Assembly: GCA_950295325.1 (NCBI GenBank)
Contig: OX485803.1
Span: forward strand, 64,745,554 to 64,809,553
Length of the DNA: 64,000 bases
Source of the DNA: Polytrichum commune
Lineage: Eukaryota; Streptophyta; Polytrichopsida; Polytrichales; Polytrichaceae
Direction: 5' to 3'
Positions 1 to 12,770 of the stretch are shown piece by piece. The first letter of the stretch is position 1; each line of letters begins with the position of its first letter. The notes under the pieces are model-generated. The model did no database searches, had not been told where the DNA came from, and worked only from the letters and a program-made list of their open reading frames with translations. Both the position numbers and the translations under genes were made by a program.

Positions 1-449
1 CTACACATTACAATCATATTATAATGGGGGCCAATTTTCGCATATGTAAATGCCTTAGGGCCAAGAAGCTAGGCCGATTCAATAAATCTAGCATAACCTA
101 TCGGATCTAGCATAATCTAGCATAGAGTTGTTTAGATAGATCTCCACATAATCCAATGGATATGGTTCGTTAATTTTTTTTTAAAGTTTTAAAATTGAAA
201 TATGACATTGGCCTTCCATTTTGGGTGCACCCAATTCAATGAGCTCAAGCTGTGTCAGACCATGCATTTTTTGATTTTTAAAAAAAAAATTCATAACAGC
301 AAATCAGCCTGGCCTCTAGGTGTAAAGGGGTCGGGGCCGATTTCAACCTTTTGGCCAACCACAAGTGAGGATTTCAAGCCCCTTACACAACGAATTGGCC
401 CGCCCTCTAGGTATAGAGTGGCCCTAAGTAAGTCATAGAGGATAACAAA

Positions 450-786
450 AGCCGGTGTGAGGGAGAGAGGAATCGTATACGAGCGTACCTCTCATTCATC
501 CAACATAAAAACCTTCATATTATATGTAATCCATATGTTACCTCATTTAGTTGCTTTGACACTGAAATTGGCTTCAAAGACCCCACATTAAGCTACTCGA
601 AGTCATTTGGGCGAACCAACCCATACACTAATTCCTTGTTGGATGCCTAAACCCTTGCCTCTAAAGAACCACTGTACAGGTTGGTTCGCCCCATCCCTTG
701 TAAAGCGCCAAGTTTTTTTTTTTGAAGTTGGATGGATGCACTCGTATACGATAAACCCCCCCCCCCCCCCCATCCCCCTCTCCCGG
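450..786. repeat. Foldback-like element with poly-C tract
   Basis: The motif ATCGTATACGAG at about 471 returns as its reverse complement at about 741-753. The flanks are also roughly inverted, with a purine-rich GAGGGAGAG on the left and CCCCCTCTCCCGG on the right. A second nested pair, GGCGAACCAACC near 610 and its complement near 680, lies inside. A run of about 17 C at 756-772 interrupts the right arm. This looks like a small decayed foldback or MITE-like element. No coding capacity is seen. Confidence 0.4.
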
Positions 787-1578
787 AAACGAGTGGCATG
801 TGTTTAAGACATACTTAACCACAATGGATAACAACGCGGTCGGGATTCAATGGAAATGAGCCACCCACTATTTGTGGCACCCGGGCGATGTAAGTAAGCT
901 TAATACGTCGTACCTTTGCTTTGTAGTGATGAGAGAAACTAGGGCGCATTGAAGGAGCTCTGAACATGCACATGAAGTGCTTGAAGTCGCTAGATTGAGA
1001 CCACTCATGGGGTGTCATTAGAAACGGGCGCTTTCTGTGAAGCGGCTAAAAGGACTTCCACGGCAAAAGGTGAAGACGAGGGCAGCGATGTGGGTGGATT
1101 AAAAATAGGGGAGGGAAGCTCTCAATGCCGCCTTTAGGTATCTTGCAAGATATGGGTGTCAGACGTGACTCAAGTGGCTCTGACCCCGAATATATATGTG
1201 TATATATACACACATATATATGCAACTAGTTTGTTTATTAATTATCTCTGCACGCTGTGCCCTCCATAGCCTACACTCCGACACCCCCAGACGCTATGCT
1301 ATAGCAAGCACTCAAACAAAGGCCATGAACTCGATGATGCAGCTCGATCATGAGGCCCCCTTCTCACTTGCATTAAAGTTAAGATGGCCATCTTCCTTCA
1401 TTCCTTCCTTTCTCTCTTTCTCTCTCTCTCTGATCCCCTCACTTTGGAATGCTAATTGCCTCGTATACCTAAACCCACCATTATGTTTCACAAATCGTAC
1501 ACTGCAGGCCACTCCAACATGTCCAGAGATCATCTCTCTCGCTCGCTCTCTACCATCAGTGGTCATTTTGGAATACTT
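787..1578. other. Non-coding stretch, no gene seen
   Basis: No recognisable gene. It holds a short alternating TATA/CACA palindrome at about 1190-1221 and CT-rich sequence near 1400-1435. The reading frames here have no domain or coding character. Confidence 0.5.
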
Positions 1579-2014
1579 TGTAAGGTAGAAATACCATAAC
1601 CCATGAAAATAAGGTGGTTCGCATTGAAGATCTGGTCTGACAATCATGAGATGATTTTCCAAGATAGACGAGAAGGGTTCGTGAAGAATGAATGCAAGTT
1701 GTTTCATATGTTTCTGGCCTATACAAAAAAAATGCTACAATTTTTTCAAAGGGTAAAGTTGTCCAACCCTCTACTCGTTCACTAGATTCTCCCTACACCG
1801 AACACGGTAATCCGCAATTCCATACAGGAACATCGCCTAAATCGGTTACCTCATGAGTACATTAACACTTGGCTCCCGTTGGCTACACTAAGTGTACACG
1901 CATTGAAGTTGCCGCCGAGGCATGATCCGTTTTGGAAATGGCACTTCACCATTATGACGGCGGTCTAGTGCACGGCTAGAGGGTGGTTAATGGGCTATGG
2001 TATTTCTACCTTAT
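1579..2014. mobile_element. MITE-like TIR element (TAAGGTAG ends)
   Basis: The left end TAAGGTAGAAATACCATA at about 1579 recurs as its reverse complement at about 1992-2014, giving terminal inverted repeats of about 23 bp around a 436-bp non-coding element. If the outer TA on each side is the target duplication, the inverted repeat starts AGGTAG. The same start is seen in the element at 21774-22090. TA duplication suggests Tc1/mariner-type mobilisation, which is inference. Confidence 0.55.
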
Positions 2015-2398
2015 CATATATCTGAAACTTACAATGACCCTAAAATTCACCATTATGTACCAAAATCGTACATTTCATCGCAACTTTTGACATGTCTTGA
2101 ACCTGCGACATTGTCGTGAGTTATGTGGAAATCCAATGCTTGTGTTTCAACTCTCCATTTTAAGATCTCCCCCGCCAAAGATACGTGGTCGCTTTGAAAT
2201 GCCTGCCTCATTTAACCAACACCAACGTCATGTATGGTGATTATCCATTTCAAGGCACACCGACATGTCCAAAGGATATGGCTTTCAAGGGGCTTGTTAT
2301 GGCACATGAGTCATGCATACCTCCGATGTTGTTTCAACATTCCATTTTACCTCCATTACGATGTTTAACTCCCTCCCTCTTATGATAAGAAATGGTAG

Positions 2399-2713
2399 AA
2401 ACTACACTAAATAGTCCTATTGTTGTTGTGCGCCGCAGTCATTTTCTAGAGCTCACGTTAATTCTCATAACGAGGATTAGTGTGGGCCAGATTGGTTGTT
2501 TTCTTAGAAAAGGAGTGCGGGTGATTATTTTCGTTTGTGCTACTTTTGTCCGAAAACTAACATGGTACTTAATGTGTTGGTTGGAAATCTTTATGAAGAC
2601 TTAGGGAAGACCCAGAGTATTGGACCCAACGGTAATTCTACCTTGACTAGAAAATTAGTGTGGCCCACGCTAATTTTTTCACCACACTAATAGGACTATT
2701 TAGTGTAGCTTTA
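2399..2713. mobile_element. TIR element (CACTAAATAGTCC ends)
   Basis: CTACACTAAATAGTCCTATT at about 2401 is matched by its reverse complement at about 2689-2711. The element is about 315 bp. Second internal inverted copies of ATTAGTGTGGGCC lie near 2483 and 2657. The outer TA pair fits a TA target duplication. The ends begin CACTA, but no 3-bp duplication typical of CACTA transposons was found. It is non-coding and non-autonomous. Confidence 0.55.
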
Positions 2714-2797
2714 GATCCCCTTAACATGTGGAGTGCATCTCTTGTCACAAACATGCTTTTGTGCATCCTTTTATCAACATGGATATGTTGCAAGTAC

Positions 2798-3287
2798 ACT
2801 ACTACACCATTTATGGTATTTAGCATCACGTACATTATTTACGAAGGGCCTAAACTAGATGCCTAGAGGTCTCAAAGTGTCACGTCTATTGATTGCCAAT
2901 ATGATACAATTCGTCAACATAAGTAATAAATTAAGTGAAAGATTATTTATGTCATGACATTTAGCATAGCACATTGGATACTTGAGATGATAGTTATACT
3001 TATTAGTATGTGAGGGCAAGGTAATCTTCAGCATACTAATGACAAGTGTCATTTTTGTACATTTTTAGTCAACTTGTAGATCATTGTGTAACATAAGCAT
3101 ACGCCTCATAACCATTTTGAGAATACTCATGCCAAGATATTTAGTAAGCACACTTGAAGGCCAAACGTCATGAGGTGACACTAATGATGAAGTTGTTGAT
3201 CATTAGTGTAACCTAGCATATGCATGAAATTAAGGTGAGTGACACTATTACGCATGTGACACTAAATATCAAAATGGTGTAGTATGG
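2798..3287 (+). mobile_element. MITE copy 1 (CTACACCAT ends, TA flanks)
   Basis: The left end reads TA-CTACACCATT and the right end is its complement followed by TA. Subterminal TATTTAG and GTGAC blocks are mirrored too. The body is shared, in inverse orientation, with the sequence at 31417-31762: the blocks ending GATGCCTAGAGGTCTC, the TACTCATGCCAAGATAT block and the GAAGTTGTTGATCAT block occur in the same order. Two dispersed copies plus mirrored ends make a non-autonomous DNA transposon the best reading. Confidence 0.65.
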
Positions 3288-5194
3288 GCCCATGTCACCC
3301 TAGTGCTTTGCACCCATACATATGGCCCATCGCTTTAAAGTGGTCTCCCCACTTTACGGAACGGTAGGGAATGGTGGGGCGAGTGCCTCACCACCACCAC
3401 CTTGTCCTTTGTATAGTGAATGTTATTTGTGAAAAATACACATCTAAAATGTTGATCAAAATACGTATATTTAAGGTTCCATCATATGCTTCCACTTTTC
3501 GTGTCCTCAAAACAATATTGTTTTGCAATATGTATGCATTGACAACACAAACAATATTTCTCATTTGTATTTCTCATTTCTCATGGGAAAATCTTATGTC
3601 CATCTCTACTTGAATCCTAGATTTACCCTCATTAATATACTTCACTTGTTTACATCATTGGTCACTATGTAATACTGCTTCACACCAAAATTGAACTTGA
3701 ATCCAACACCATGTACCCACAATCGTGCATTTGGGACCACTTCATCATGTCGGGAAGCTTTGCCACTCAAGGGTGTGCTCCTACACATGAATTCTACAAA
3801 GTATTGGTTCAAGTCTCCCTTACACCTGCATCAAGTAAACCCCCTTCCAGAGCCTGAGCCCAAAATACAGTATGTGGTCGCTTTGAAATACTTGCCTCAT
3901 GTACCCATAACCAACAATGAACCTAGAACCAACACCATGTACCACACTAATACAATTGGGGGTTTCAAATGTAATGATAGACCTCGGCATGCCCTCGTGT
4001 TGGGTACGCCTACCTTTAAGGTTGTTTTGGAAGCATCTTGGACCTCGGCATCTCACCAAGTTTATCAACCTTGTGTCAAGGTTGCACTTGTACACCTTTA
4101 CCTATTGAGATGTTCTCAACACGTATGCTAGTGTACTTGACTTTGTCATAAGATGGTAACGACTCGTCATGGGAGTCATTTAAGTACTTCCAGTGTTCTT
4201 GTCCTTTTTTAGCTTGCTCGTTGCCAGTTTGGTACCGTTACACATGTCATAGAGACAATCTGGCCACAATTCGTGGTGGTGATCATAATCAGATGTTGTC
4301 TTGAAAACCCCATGTCTCAAGTTTAAACCAACCTCCCATAACGAGTCAATATCAACAACAGCAAGCGTACCACTCTCAAGTTTTTGCAACCCAAGAAAGA
4401 CATTACTTTGCCAGAGTTAGATGTAGTCCTCAAGTTTCTAAACGAAGTTTTTGATCAAGAGCTTGTCAGAAACTTGTCCTCCACTTGGGATCCATCAATA
4501 CACCACTTAAGCGTTGGAAGCTCGAGCTCTCAAGTTGAAGCTTAGTGCAGAAGAGGCTTCCAGCCAATGAGGCTTCATTCTTTGAGCTCTCAACTCTCTA
4601 GTGTGAAGACGTCCGTAACATCTGAGCTAACCAAATGGGAGACAACAACACAGGGTTTCATTCTGACACAAATCTCAGACACCAGAGTTTCAATAATAAT
4701 CGCTTATCTCCCAGGCCGAGGAGTATGACTCCTGACCAATCAAAGGAGTATGGTTTACTTGTTTTTCACATGTAAAATATAAATGGGTCTTTGCTTGCTA
4801 TGCAAGTTAAAGAGTACCTACAGCTTTTAGGAGTACACTGACATGGACTTTTCATCCAAAGTCCCTAAGTGTGATCCTTTGTCCCTATCTCCTCCCTATG
4901 TTTCCCTCAATTATTCTCTCTTCTTATGTACGATTGCTTAAATTCTATAATTGCAGTACTCTGCATTTTGATCCCCTCCCCCCCCCCCCCCCCCCACCCC
5001 AAGTCTGTAATACACAACCCCAGATGTGGTTCTGGCCTCATGCACATGACTATACACTCTTGCTACCAAATATACCTTTGGTTTCTCCTACCAAATACAA
5101 AGCTGTTCTACACATATTAACAAAGTAGAGGTGATTACCAGGACTTGTAAGGCATCCCGTGTCTATAATGCCCAGAGTTTGAATGGGAACTATT
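3288..5194. other. Gene-free flank downstream of E1
   Basis: No gene recognised. A diverged repeat motif (GTGGTCGCTTTGAAAT followed by GCCTCAT) occurs at about 2185 and again at about 3873. A C-rich run of about 18 bases lies at 4977-4996. The last few hundred bases probably hold the 3' UTR and terminator of the E1 gene on the minus strand, but no specific signal is asserted. Confidence 0.4.
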
Positions 5195-8100
5195 TTACCG
5201 AAAACAGATAGACACTAAGGGCACGTCTAGATCGTTTCCATCATCATCTTCACAGGCGATGACGACGTCGAAATGACGTCTTCCTGGAAGTACCTCCAAC
5301 TTGGAGATATCCTTGGCCAAGTCGAGCACCTTCTTATCCATGCGCTCCCGATGCTTGGGAAAAATATTATTGTACAGCAGAGACTGGCCGCAAGAAATGC
5401 TGTATGCCGTCAATCCCCTCTCTTCAAACCACGCTAACAATTCTCTCAACGTGATGTTCCCGGTAATAACCCACCGGTCCCATATTGACCACCGAAGATT
5501 CAAATGCGTGAATGTCTTTGGGGGTACAGGCTCGGCCATCGAAATGAGTGGAAGTGCCAAGTTGGCAAATGTGTTCCTGTATTGCTCCATGTTGTGTCCC
5601 AAGAGAACCTTGTAAAATTCTAGACAGACCAGACCTGTGGCCATGGCAGTGGTCGTGGCTATGGCAGGGATGATGCGTCCAGCAATGAACTTGGCCTTCA
5701 GTTTATCAACCTCAGGTATGTTGTAATTCCGTGCTCGCATGTTGGCAAGCCCTGCTATGAAGTCCATGTGGTAGTTAGCATCATTATCCTGCACATTTAC
5801 AAATGACAAACCACTTAGCATTAGAAGTGAGAAATATTTTGCACTCTTGTACATGAACATTCTAATTGGGCATAAAGTATCTGCAGTAACTGCTACTTCA
5901 TACCCTACTTGTGGGCCAGATTAGGTGTAGATTAACAGTTTTGCCCCCCCCCCCCCCCCTAAAAAAAAAGATACCATGTGTCATCATGTGATTAATTGGA
6001 ACCTCTTTAAACATGAGATGTGAAGTTAGGCAGAGACATGCCCAATCAGGCCTGAATGTACAGAAGTAAGACCTCTTAACCTGTAGAAAATGAAGCATAG
6101 CAGAAATGAAGGCTAGCTGTACCATCCAAATAAGTACTTTAAGTCTGATAGATCCAAAAAACCAGACAGACAAGCACACACCTTCTCAAATGAGATGGGA
6201 TGCATGTGAAATCCATGAGGTAGGGTCTTCTCTCCCCCTTCCAAGGATTGGATCAATTGCTCAATCTGAAAATCATCGTCCAAACTCAAAGAATGCATAC
6301 TTGTGGCTTTCTCATCAGTCTCAATCTTGACACCTTTCTTTGGTGAAAACTCAGGAAGTCTGATCTTGTCAACTGCTTGTCTAAACTCCTTTGCATCTTT
6401 GGCCCATGCAGGTATCTCAATACCATAGGTTGTTGCTCGCAGATACGATGCTGCAGCAACAAATGAAAGGTACGAAGGATCTGAGGACACAAAGGTCAAG
6501 GCCTTTGGAAATCGCTTGGGTGCTGACCAGAATGGTGCCCCTGTGCTAGTGGCAGAGTCCTCCGGGAATGTGAAGGTGAGTTGCTTCACACGATTTACAA
6601 AGTAGTCCTCAAACCTACAACAGGAAACCAGTGTACAACTTTCAGACAAAACCTACAAAAGAATGTAATGTGGTCTATATGGGTACACATGGTCACTCCA
6701 CTACTCATCCTCATTCAATCTTCTTGCACTGTTAACACAGTGCAATAATAAGAGTAACTCTCACAAAGACTCGACCAAAAAGTTCCATCAATGGCTCACT
6801 GCCCATGATCATAACACAAATTCACATGCTGGCAGTGATTAGAATTGGGAAAATGAATCCTTGGGAGTTTGCTGCAGATGTTAGATAAAGGTCAAATTTC
6901 AACAGCAAATGTCATCAATTTATCTGCAAAACAATTCAAACGAGATGCAAAAGTATATATACCTCTTCCTAGCCCATCTGATACAGTCCTCAAATGTAAC
7001 ACATCGCTCTGTGACCAAGCATTCTACCACTCGCTCCAGGAGTTCACGTGCTTGAGCATCACCTGCAGATCTCATTGCTTTCTTGTACTCTTCTGGATTT
7101 GATAGGAATGCATTGGCCTCCGCTGGACTCTTCTCAAGTAGCCCTGAAAAAGACACTCTTTGATGATCAACATCTTCCACAAAATAGGACATTCCAAACT
7201 TAACCTGCATACTTACGTAGGAAACCATGACATGCTTCTCGGGTTGAACAGAGGTCAGCTGACACACAAATGTTTTAACTTTTACCCATAATATTATTGA
7301 CATTAAACGACCTGCATTATGTCCACCACATCTAAGGACATACAGGAGGTCCTCCCTTCATGATAAAACATGTGTGCTCCACATCAATGAAAATTTGTAC
7401 ATCCTCACCTTCAAATTCAGAGCGTCCCCATGTCAAGCAATGGTCAATATTGTGAGGAAATGAGTGGACAGTGCACATTGGTGCTTGCTTCTCAGGTGGA
7501 TCACGCGATGCTCCATAATTTTCAGTTAAATTGGGAATTATCATCTGTGTGTTGCACTTAGTACCCAAGGTCCCTGATTCAAGGAGTGGCTTTTGAAAGT
7601 ATACACATCGAGAATCTATATACAGCCTGGCATTTACATTGTCCAATGCACTGACGACCACATCAAGGCTCTCCCAGAAATTGTCATCAAAAACATCTTC
7701 TGTTGCTGAGCTGACACGGTTCTGCAAAGCAACTGCCTTAAAAGCAGGGTTGATAGCCATGGCAGCTGATGATGCCACTGCTGATTTGGCCTGTCCAATG
7801 TTCCAATCTCGAAAAAGAAACTGTCTGCTTAGATTACTCTTTTCAATAACATCATCATCGGTGACTATAAGGCTCCCCTTTGGACCACATGACACTCCCA
7901 TGAGTGCCAGGTTCTTAAGAAGCTCGCACCCTAAGGCACCTGCTCCCACCAGAAATACTTTGGCTGCCTCCAGCTTTTGCTGCAACCTGTGGCCAAACAC
8001 TGCTGCTTGCGCATCGTACCTTGAATTCATAGGTTTCACATCTTCAGCCGTCAATGGCTCCACTGGAAGAGACTCTACAGAGTCGAAGTAGAAAAACTGC

Positions 8101-11100
8101 AGATCAAGCAGAAAAACTATAAGATACAGTTCAAGATTCTCATCAGGTCTTACCAGAGAGAGGAGCAAGTAGAAATAGACCTTAAAATAAAACAGGGTAG
8201 TGATTTGGAAGGAGGGAAATAGTGCAGCCTCTCATACTTGATTAAGAGGATGGAACTTTCCAGAGCAGGCCTTCACCACTTCCTGACCAACAAATCCTCC
8301 AAACATGGCAGCCATTGGACTCAGCACCGCACGTGATCCACTCCCCAGAAGCCTGATGACATTCTCATCAATAGTCTGAAGTTTTAGCTCACCCTGTCTT
8401 CCCTTATTGATGTTCTGTACAATTTCAACCAATCTGTTTCCATCTGTTTCACTTGCAGGGGCAGGAAAGCGGCCTTCCTCCATTCGAAATAAGTCTAGAG
8501 CCTGAAATGCTAAGTGCAGCAGCGGAGGACGGTCAAACTTTGAAAAATCGCTGAATAGGAATTCACCTGGATTTACCATAGCCTCCTTTAGTGGCTTGAA
8601 CTTCAATACCTTAGGCTGCTTAACCTGGAATCAAAACCAATTCCTCTTAAGCAGCGGGTCTTGCAAGGTATATTATCTACTGAACATAAATATAATTATG
8701 TGATACTTAAATATGTTTTGTATTAGGTACAGTGGCATCTGTCATGCTTATTTACAGCTGGTTCACGACTAATCAAACAGTGCACATGCAAGGTTAAAGG
8801 TGAGGGATAAAGACAGAGACTAAAGTGCAATCTTTGAGATGCTTGAATTGTTGTGCAGACCCTAACCTGTGTGACAATGCCACCCTTCTCATAAGCTCCG
8901 TAATCTGTTGTATCCTCTTCCAAAAAAAAGGAATAAGGTCTTGTGCCTTTCACACGCCGTGGTTTCCCATCATTTAGTGCTGACATACCTTCCACTTCAG
9001 AGAATATAACCATGTCACCATCCTCAAATTCAAGGCGCTCATCATCCACACATGCCACAAGAGCAGGGCTGTCATTACTGATAGATGCAATAATTCCTGT
9101 ATGTGGCTCTTCTCCATCAACATCCAATACTGTGAAAGAAGGCCCAAAATCACAGAATACAGATCCAAAAACTCCTCTGATATCTGCCTTGATGAATGCA
9201 ATGGGTGGCTTATGCCTGTGGCAGAAATTGTCAACTTCAATAGCTTTCCGCAGCAATAAGTCCGTGAAGACAACAACCTGCGTAGACAAAAGGATCAGAA
9301 TCAGAAGCACTGACTAATGAGTACGTATGTAGTTCAAACTTTGCCACATGCCTGCGCATGACCTTGTTTTCCAAAACATGCTCCAATTGCAAGAATAGAG
9401 ACAAATAGAAAAGTCACAAGGAAGCAGATACAAGTGTTGAAACTCCACAGCCAGAATTCCCCATCAAGGCAACCCTTTGGGTTCATGATTGAATATACTA
9501 AATAGGTAGAACAACATAAAGATGAGAGACTGAGACCTGATGTGCAGAGAGCAATCTTTCTGTAATTCTCCCAGTGTTGGTGGTGACTGCAACAGCTGTG
9601 TTCAGCTCCTTCAGCTTATCCACACAAGCCAATGCACGATTCTTTCCAACATCTTTCTCCGTGAAGTAAAACTGTGAAGAAAGATCCCACAACTCCACAT
9701 TCCCATTGTCGTGGAGTGTGACTGATTTTACACCGGCTAGTATGACATTCTTGGCTGCATCAACCAAGCAATACCATGAGGAATTTACTAAGGTGACGTC
9801 TGAGAAATGGAAGCCATTGGTGGAGTACTTGGATATTGTAACAGGATACCTATAAACTTAAAAACTTGTTCACTACAGATATCCAATTAGACATTTCATT
9901 CACTACCCTATTCTTAATCACAATTTCTAAATCCACTCAAATGTGCTATACAAGGTGCCAATACTTTATCAATGTGTGCAAAAGTGCACATTAACGAACT
10001 TCCTTTCTGGTAATTATTCTGCAGACAGGTACCTATCTGCCTATCTGGATAGACATTCACGGAACTCCCAATATCTTCAAAACTTGGAACACTAATGTGA
10101 CTACTTGAATGTAGCAGTTTATTCATCCGTGATGGAATCTCTGGTGAAATAAACTTCCAGATCATTGTTATAACTAGCTTAGCCTATTCAACAATGCCAA
10201 AGCTCAGGTTCCGCTTCAAATTTTCAAAAGAACTCCAATACAGCTTGCAAGGCACCCCAAGCTCTCATTATTCACAACCTGCTTACTTGACAGTGACCGC
10301 TGTGATTTGATCTCCACCAAGAAAGCTGATTCAGACTTCTTAATAAAATGGAGTGGGCAAGGTGACAACCAGTGTATTTTCTTTGAAAACAACAAGAAGA
10401 AAAAAATCAACCCATCCTCTTTAGTAGAAGTGGTCAGATTTAAGTTAAGGTGATGAAATGAACCCTCGAAGACCCAATAGGCCTTCTGGGCCTGAACCAA
10501 AGATGTTTGAGGTTACTTGATGTTATTTTAACCTGAAAATGTCAAAAATGACCCCACCTAAAATTAACCCATCAGATGCATTCTTCCATTTGGAGCATGC
10601 ATTTACGAAGAAATGAATATAGGGAGATTTGAGCTTGTATACATGACCTATATACAAACACATACCATGTGTATCAATCCCATTTGTCAAATATGCCTAT
10701 ATTTTCAATCTCAAAATCTTGTGCTAGGTTGTGTAATATACTGTTTCAATATCAAAGATCAGGTAAAATTTGGGGCCCATACAAACTGTTACGAAGGTCA
10801 TGCAAAGCAAAGTATACCAGTGCAAAGTAAAGTTAACACCAAGTGCATCCCGGTCTGTTCTTCCCTTTTCTTCATGGATGTTCAGTATTTTGCAAGAGAC
10901 TGAACAGAACAGCAGAAAGACTCTATCAAATACTGACCGATTCAAATTAAGTGATTAGGGTTCTCAGAAGAGATACGATCACAATCCTTCTGGCAGGAAT
11001 TCCAAACAAAGTAAACCAATTCACTACTCAATCGATCAGACAAGGGACAGTGTCAGCAGATTGAGATTCGACAGAAGTGTATATAAGATACTTAATGCAC

Positions 11101-12231
11101 AAGGTGTAGAGTCTTGACGTCAGAATGCCATACTCATGAGAAAGAAACTAGACTACCTTCACCTCAAGGACTTCCTCAACTATGAACGAGAAGCTTACTT
11201 AACACAACCCTTGTCACCACCCCCAACAACGCAAAATCATGGCTGGTTACCGTACCTCAAATCAAAAACTCGTTATTGAAACTGGACAGTGGCCGATTAT
11301 CCAATCCCGAGAGATAACAGAATATGCCAATTTTGCTCTTACAATGTAATTGAAATTGAGGCACACCTTCATGTTGGAATGTCTATCCTTAACTATTTCA
11401 GAATGTAGTGCTAGGTAGTCTCAAGTCTTTCTTCCAACTGAATCATCAGGTAGATATAAGTCATTATCTTATAGAGGGCACTGCATTGACCGCACCTTAA
11501 TGTACCATAAGATATGTGGGGCTTATTCAGATATTTATCTTAAGCAGACACCTTTAATTAACTGGTGTATGGTTACGCCAGATCTAAGAACAGACACCCA
11601 ACAAGACATGTGTTTACTAGAGATTGGTCTATGTGCTCAATTTTTTTGTGCATTCTAGACTCAATTGTCAATCAAATTAAGGGGACTTAGGTATTCATTT
11701 AAAGAATAGTCACACATGCACTTTCGATGATCATAACTTAATCAAGGGAGGTCCGATTTTTGCTGATGCTTCAGCATAGATTGGCTAATGCAATACATCT
11801 TTGTTGTGCCATAAAGCTGATTGATAGAAACTGGAAAACATGAAAAACTAACCGAATAACACTCACATGCCTTAAGCTTTAAGCTTAATTTAAGCTTCCC
11901 GGACTTTGAATTCAATTTCATTTCATTTCAGACTAATTAAAGCAAGCAGCTTAATCTCACCAATTTCCACGCCAAGGCCTTGGAGACCCGAAACGAGAAC
12001 ATGAGCTCCAAAGAGGCGGCGCATCGTCTCCCTGCCATATACAGCAAGTTGCCTGCTATGAAGATCCTCGTCGATTTCGACATCTCCATAAGAAGTCGCC
12101 ATGATCAATTCTCGATCAGGAAGATTTCCAAATGCCGCACTCCCAATTTCCACACGATTCTTCTTCACGTGGCTGCAAGTGCCCTCTGACTCGTCTGGAT
12201 CCCCCACACTGCCTCTCTTTCCAGACAGCAT
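5195..12231 (-). CDS. UBA1: Ubiquitin-activating enzyme E1 (8 exons)
   Basis: The product is an ATP-dependent E1 that adenylates ubiquitin and carries it as a thioester for transfer to E2 enzymes (cytosol and nucleus). Exons on the minus strand, in translation order: 12231-11961, 9754-9537, 9277-8867, 8624-8238, 8096-7409, 7143-6963, 6614-6182, 5788-5195. All introns are GT-AG, the phases agree, and the total is 3183 nt or 1060 aa, close to the usual ~1080 for plant UBA1. Landmarks: [17 protein letters not shown] near residue 50 (inactive adenylation half), the nucleotide-binding [12 protein letters not shown] near residue 480, and the catalytic Cys in [11 protein letters not shown] at about residue 637 (codon 7473-7475). 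The second catalytic-cysteine half and the ubiquitin-fold domain ending VPLVSICFR follow. The ATG at 12231 is preferred because MLSGKRG resembles plant E1 N-termini; the frame stays open upstream to about 12501. No lesion is seen. Confidence 0.95.
9755..11960 (-). other. Long first intron of the E1 gene
   Basis: This 2206-bp intron runs from a GTGAG donor after the first-exon codons for GVEI to a GATGCAG acceptor before [10 protein letters not shown]. It is far longer than the other six introns, which run from about 140 to about 395 bp. No nested gene or clear transposon was recognised. Long first introns of plant housekeeping genes often influence expression, but nothing in the sequence proves it here. 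Confidence 0.8.
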
Positions 12232-12600
12232 AAATTGAGACAAAATTTCTACGAGGCAAATCCCTACATGATGCAAAGCTCCATTCACGGTCCCCCAAAC
12301 CCTATTATACGACCCGATCCCCTGCCCTTTCTCCCCCGAATTGACGCCAAATTCGACGCGAATTGTCGCGTTCGAGGGCTTCGGCAGCGTGGCGGAGAGT
12401 AGGAGGCAGATTGAAGCATCCGATGCGGGAGGAGATTGGCGATGGCGTTTAGGGTTTGGGGCGTGGAAGCCCTGCAGCTTACGGTGCGTCCCATTCTTCA
12501 AGGCTGCTTCGCTCCCTTTCCTTCTCAGACTTGGTCTCCTCCGAGAATGTCATCCATTATACTTCATCCAACATGAGCTGTGACATCATTCATCCATTTG
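12232..12600 (-). promoter_or_regulatory. Probable 5' leader and promoter of E1
   Basis: The sequence upstream of the E1 start is richer in GC than its surroundings and contains CG dinucleotides, as expected near a plant housekeeping promoter. The E1 reading frame stays open to about 12501 without an in-frame stop, so a longer N-terminus cannot be excluded. No TATA box is asserted. A satellite-like repeat begins near its outer edge. Confidence 0.4.
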
Positions 12601-12770
12601 ACCTTTACAACGCACTTATTTCTTTGGAGGGATATCTCTTGATTGTTTCATGATTGGAGACGTCGAGAGCGATGAATGAATGTACTCCGCTTTACTTCAT
12701 CCAACAACACATCTTATTATAATCATCCATTGTCCTTCCCCTTCACATTATTTAGATGCTATCAGCCATT
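12545..12770 (+). repeat. Satellite-like ~150-bp repeat, isolated copy
   Basis: Blocks ACTTCATCCAACA, CATCCATTTGACCTT, CACTTATTTCTTTGGAGG and GATATCTCT occur here in the same order as in the array at 18655-19645. Slightly more than one unit is present. It sits just upstream of the E1 leader. Confidence 0.6.

Noticed and set aside
3805-3830. tRNA-like B-box word (GGTTCAAGTCT)
   Set aside because: No matching A box or cloverleaf could be found upstream.
7639-8091. 150-codon plus-strand frame
   Set aside because: It lies antisense within E1 exon 5 and is a shadow of that coding sequence.
12232-12501. Longer N-terminus of E1 from an upstream in-frame start
   Set aside because: The frame is open, but the sequence does not resemble E1 N-termini. 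The ATG at 12231 gives a family-like start and length.
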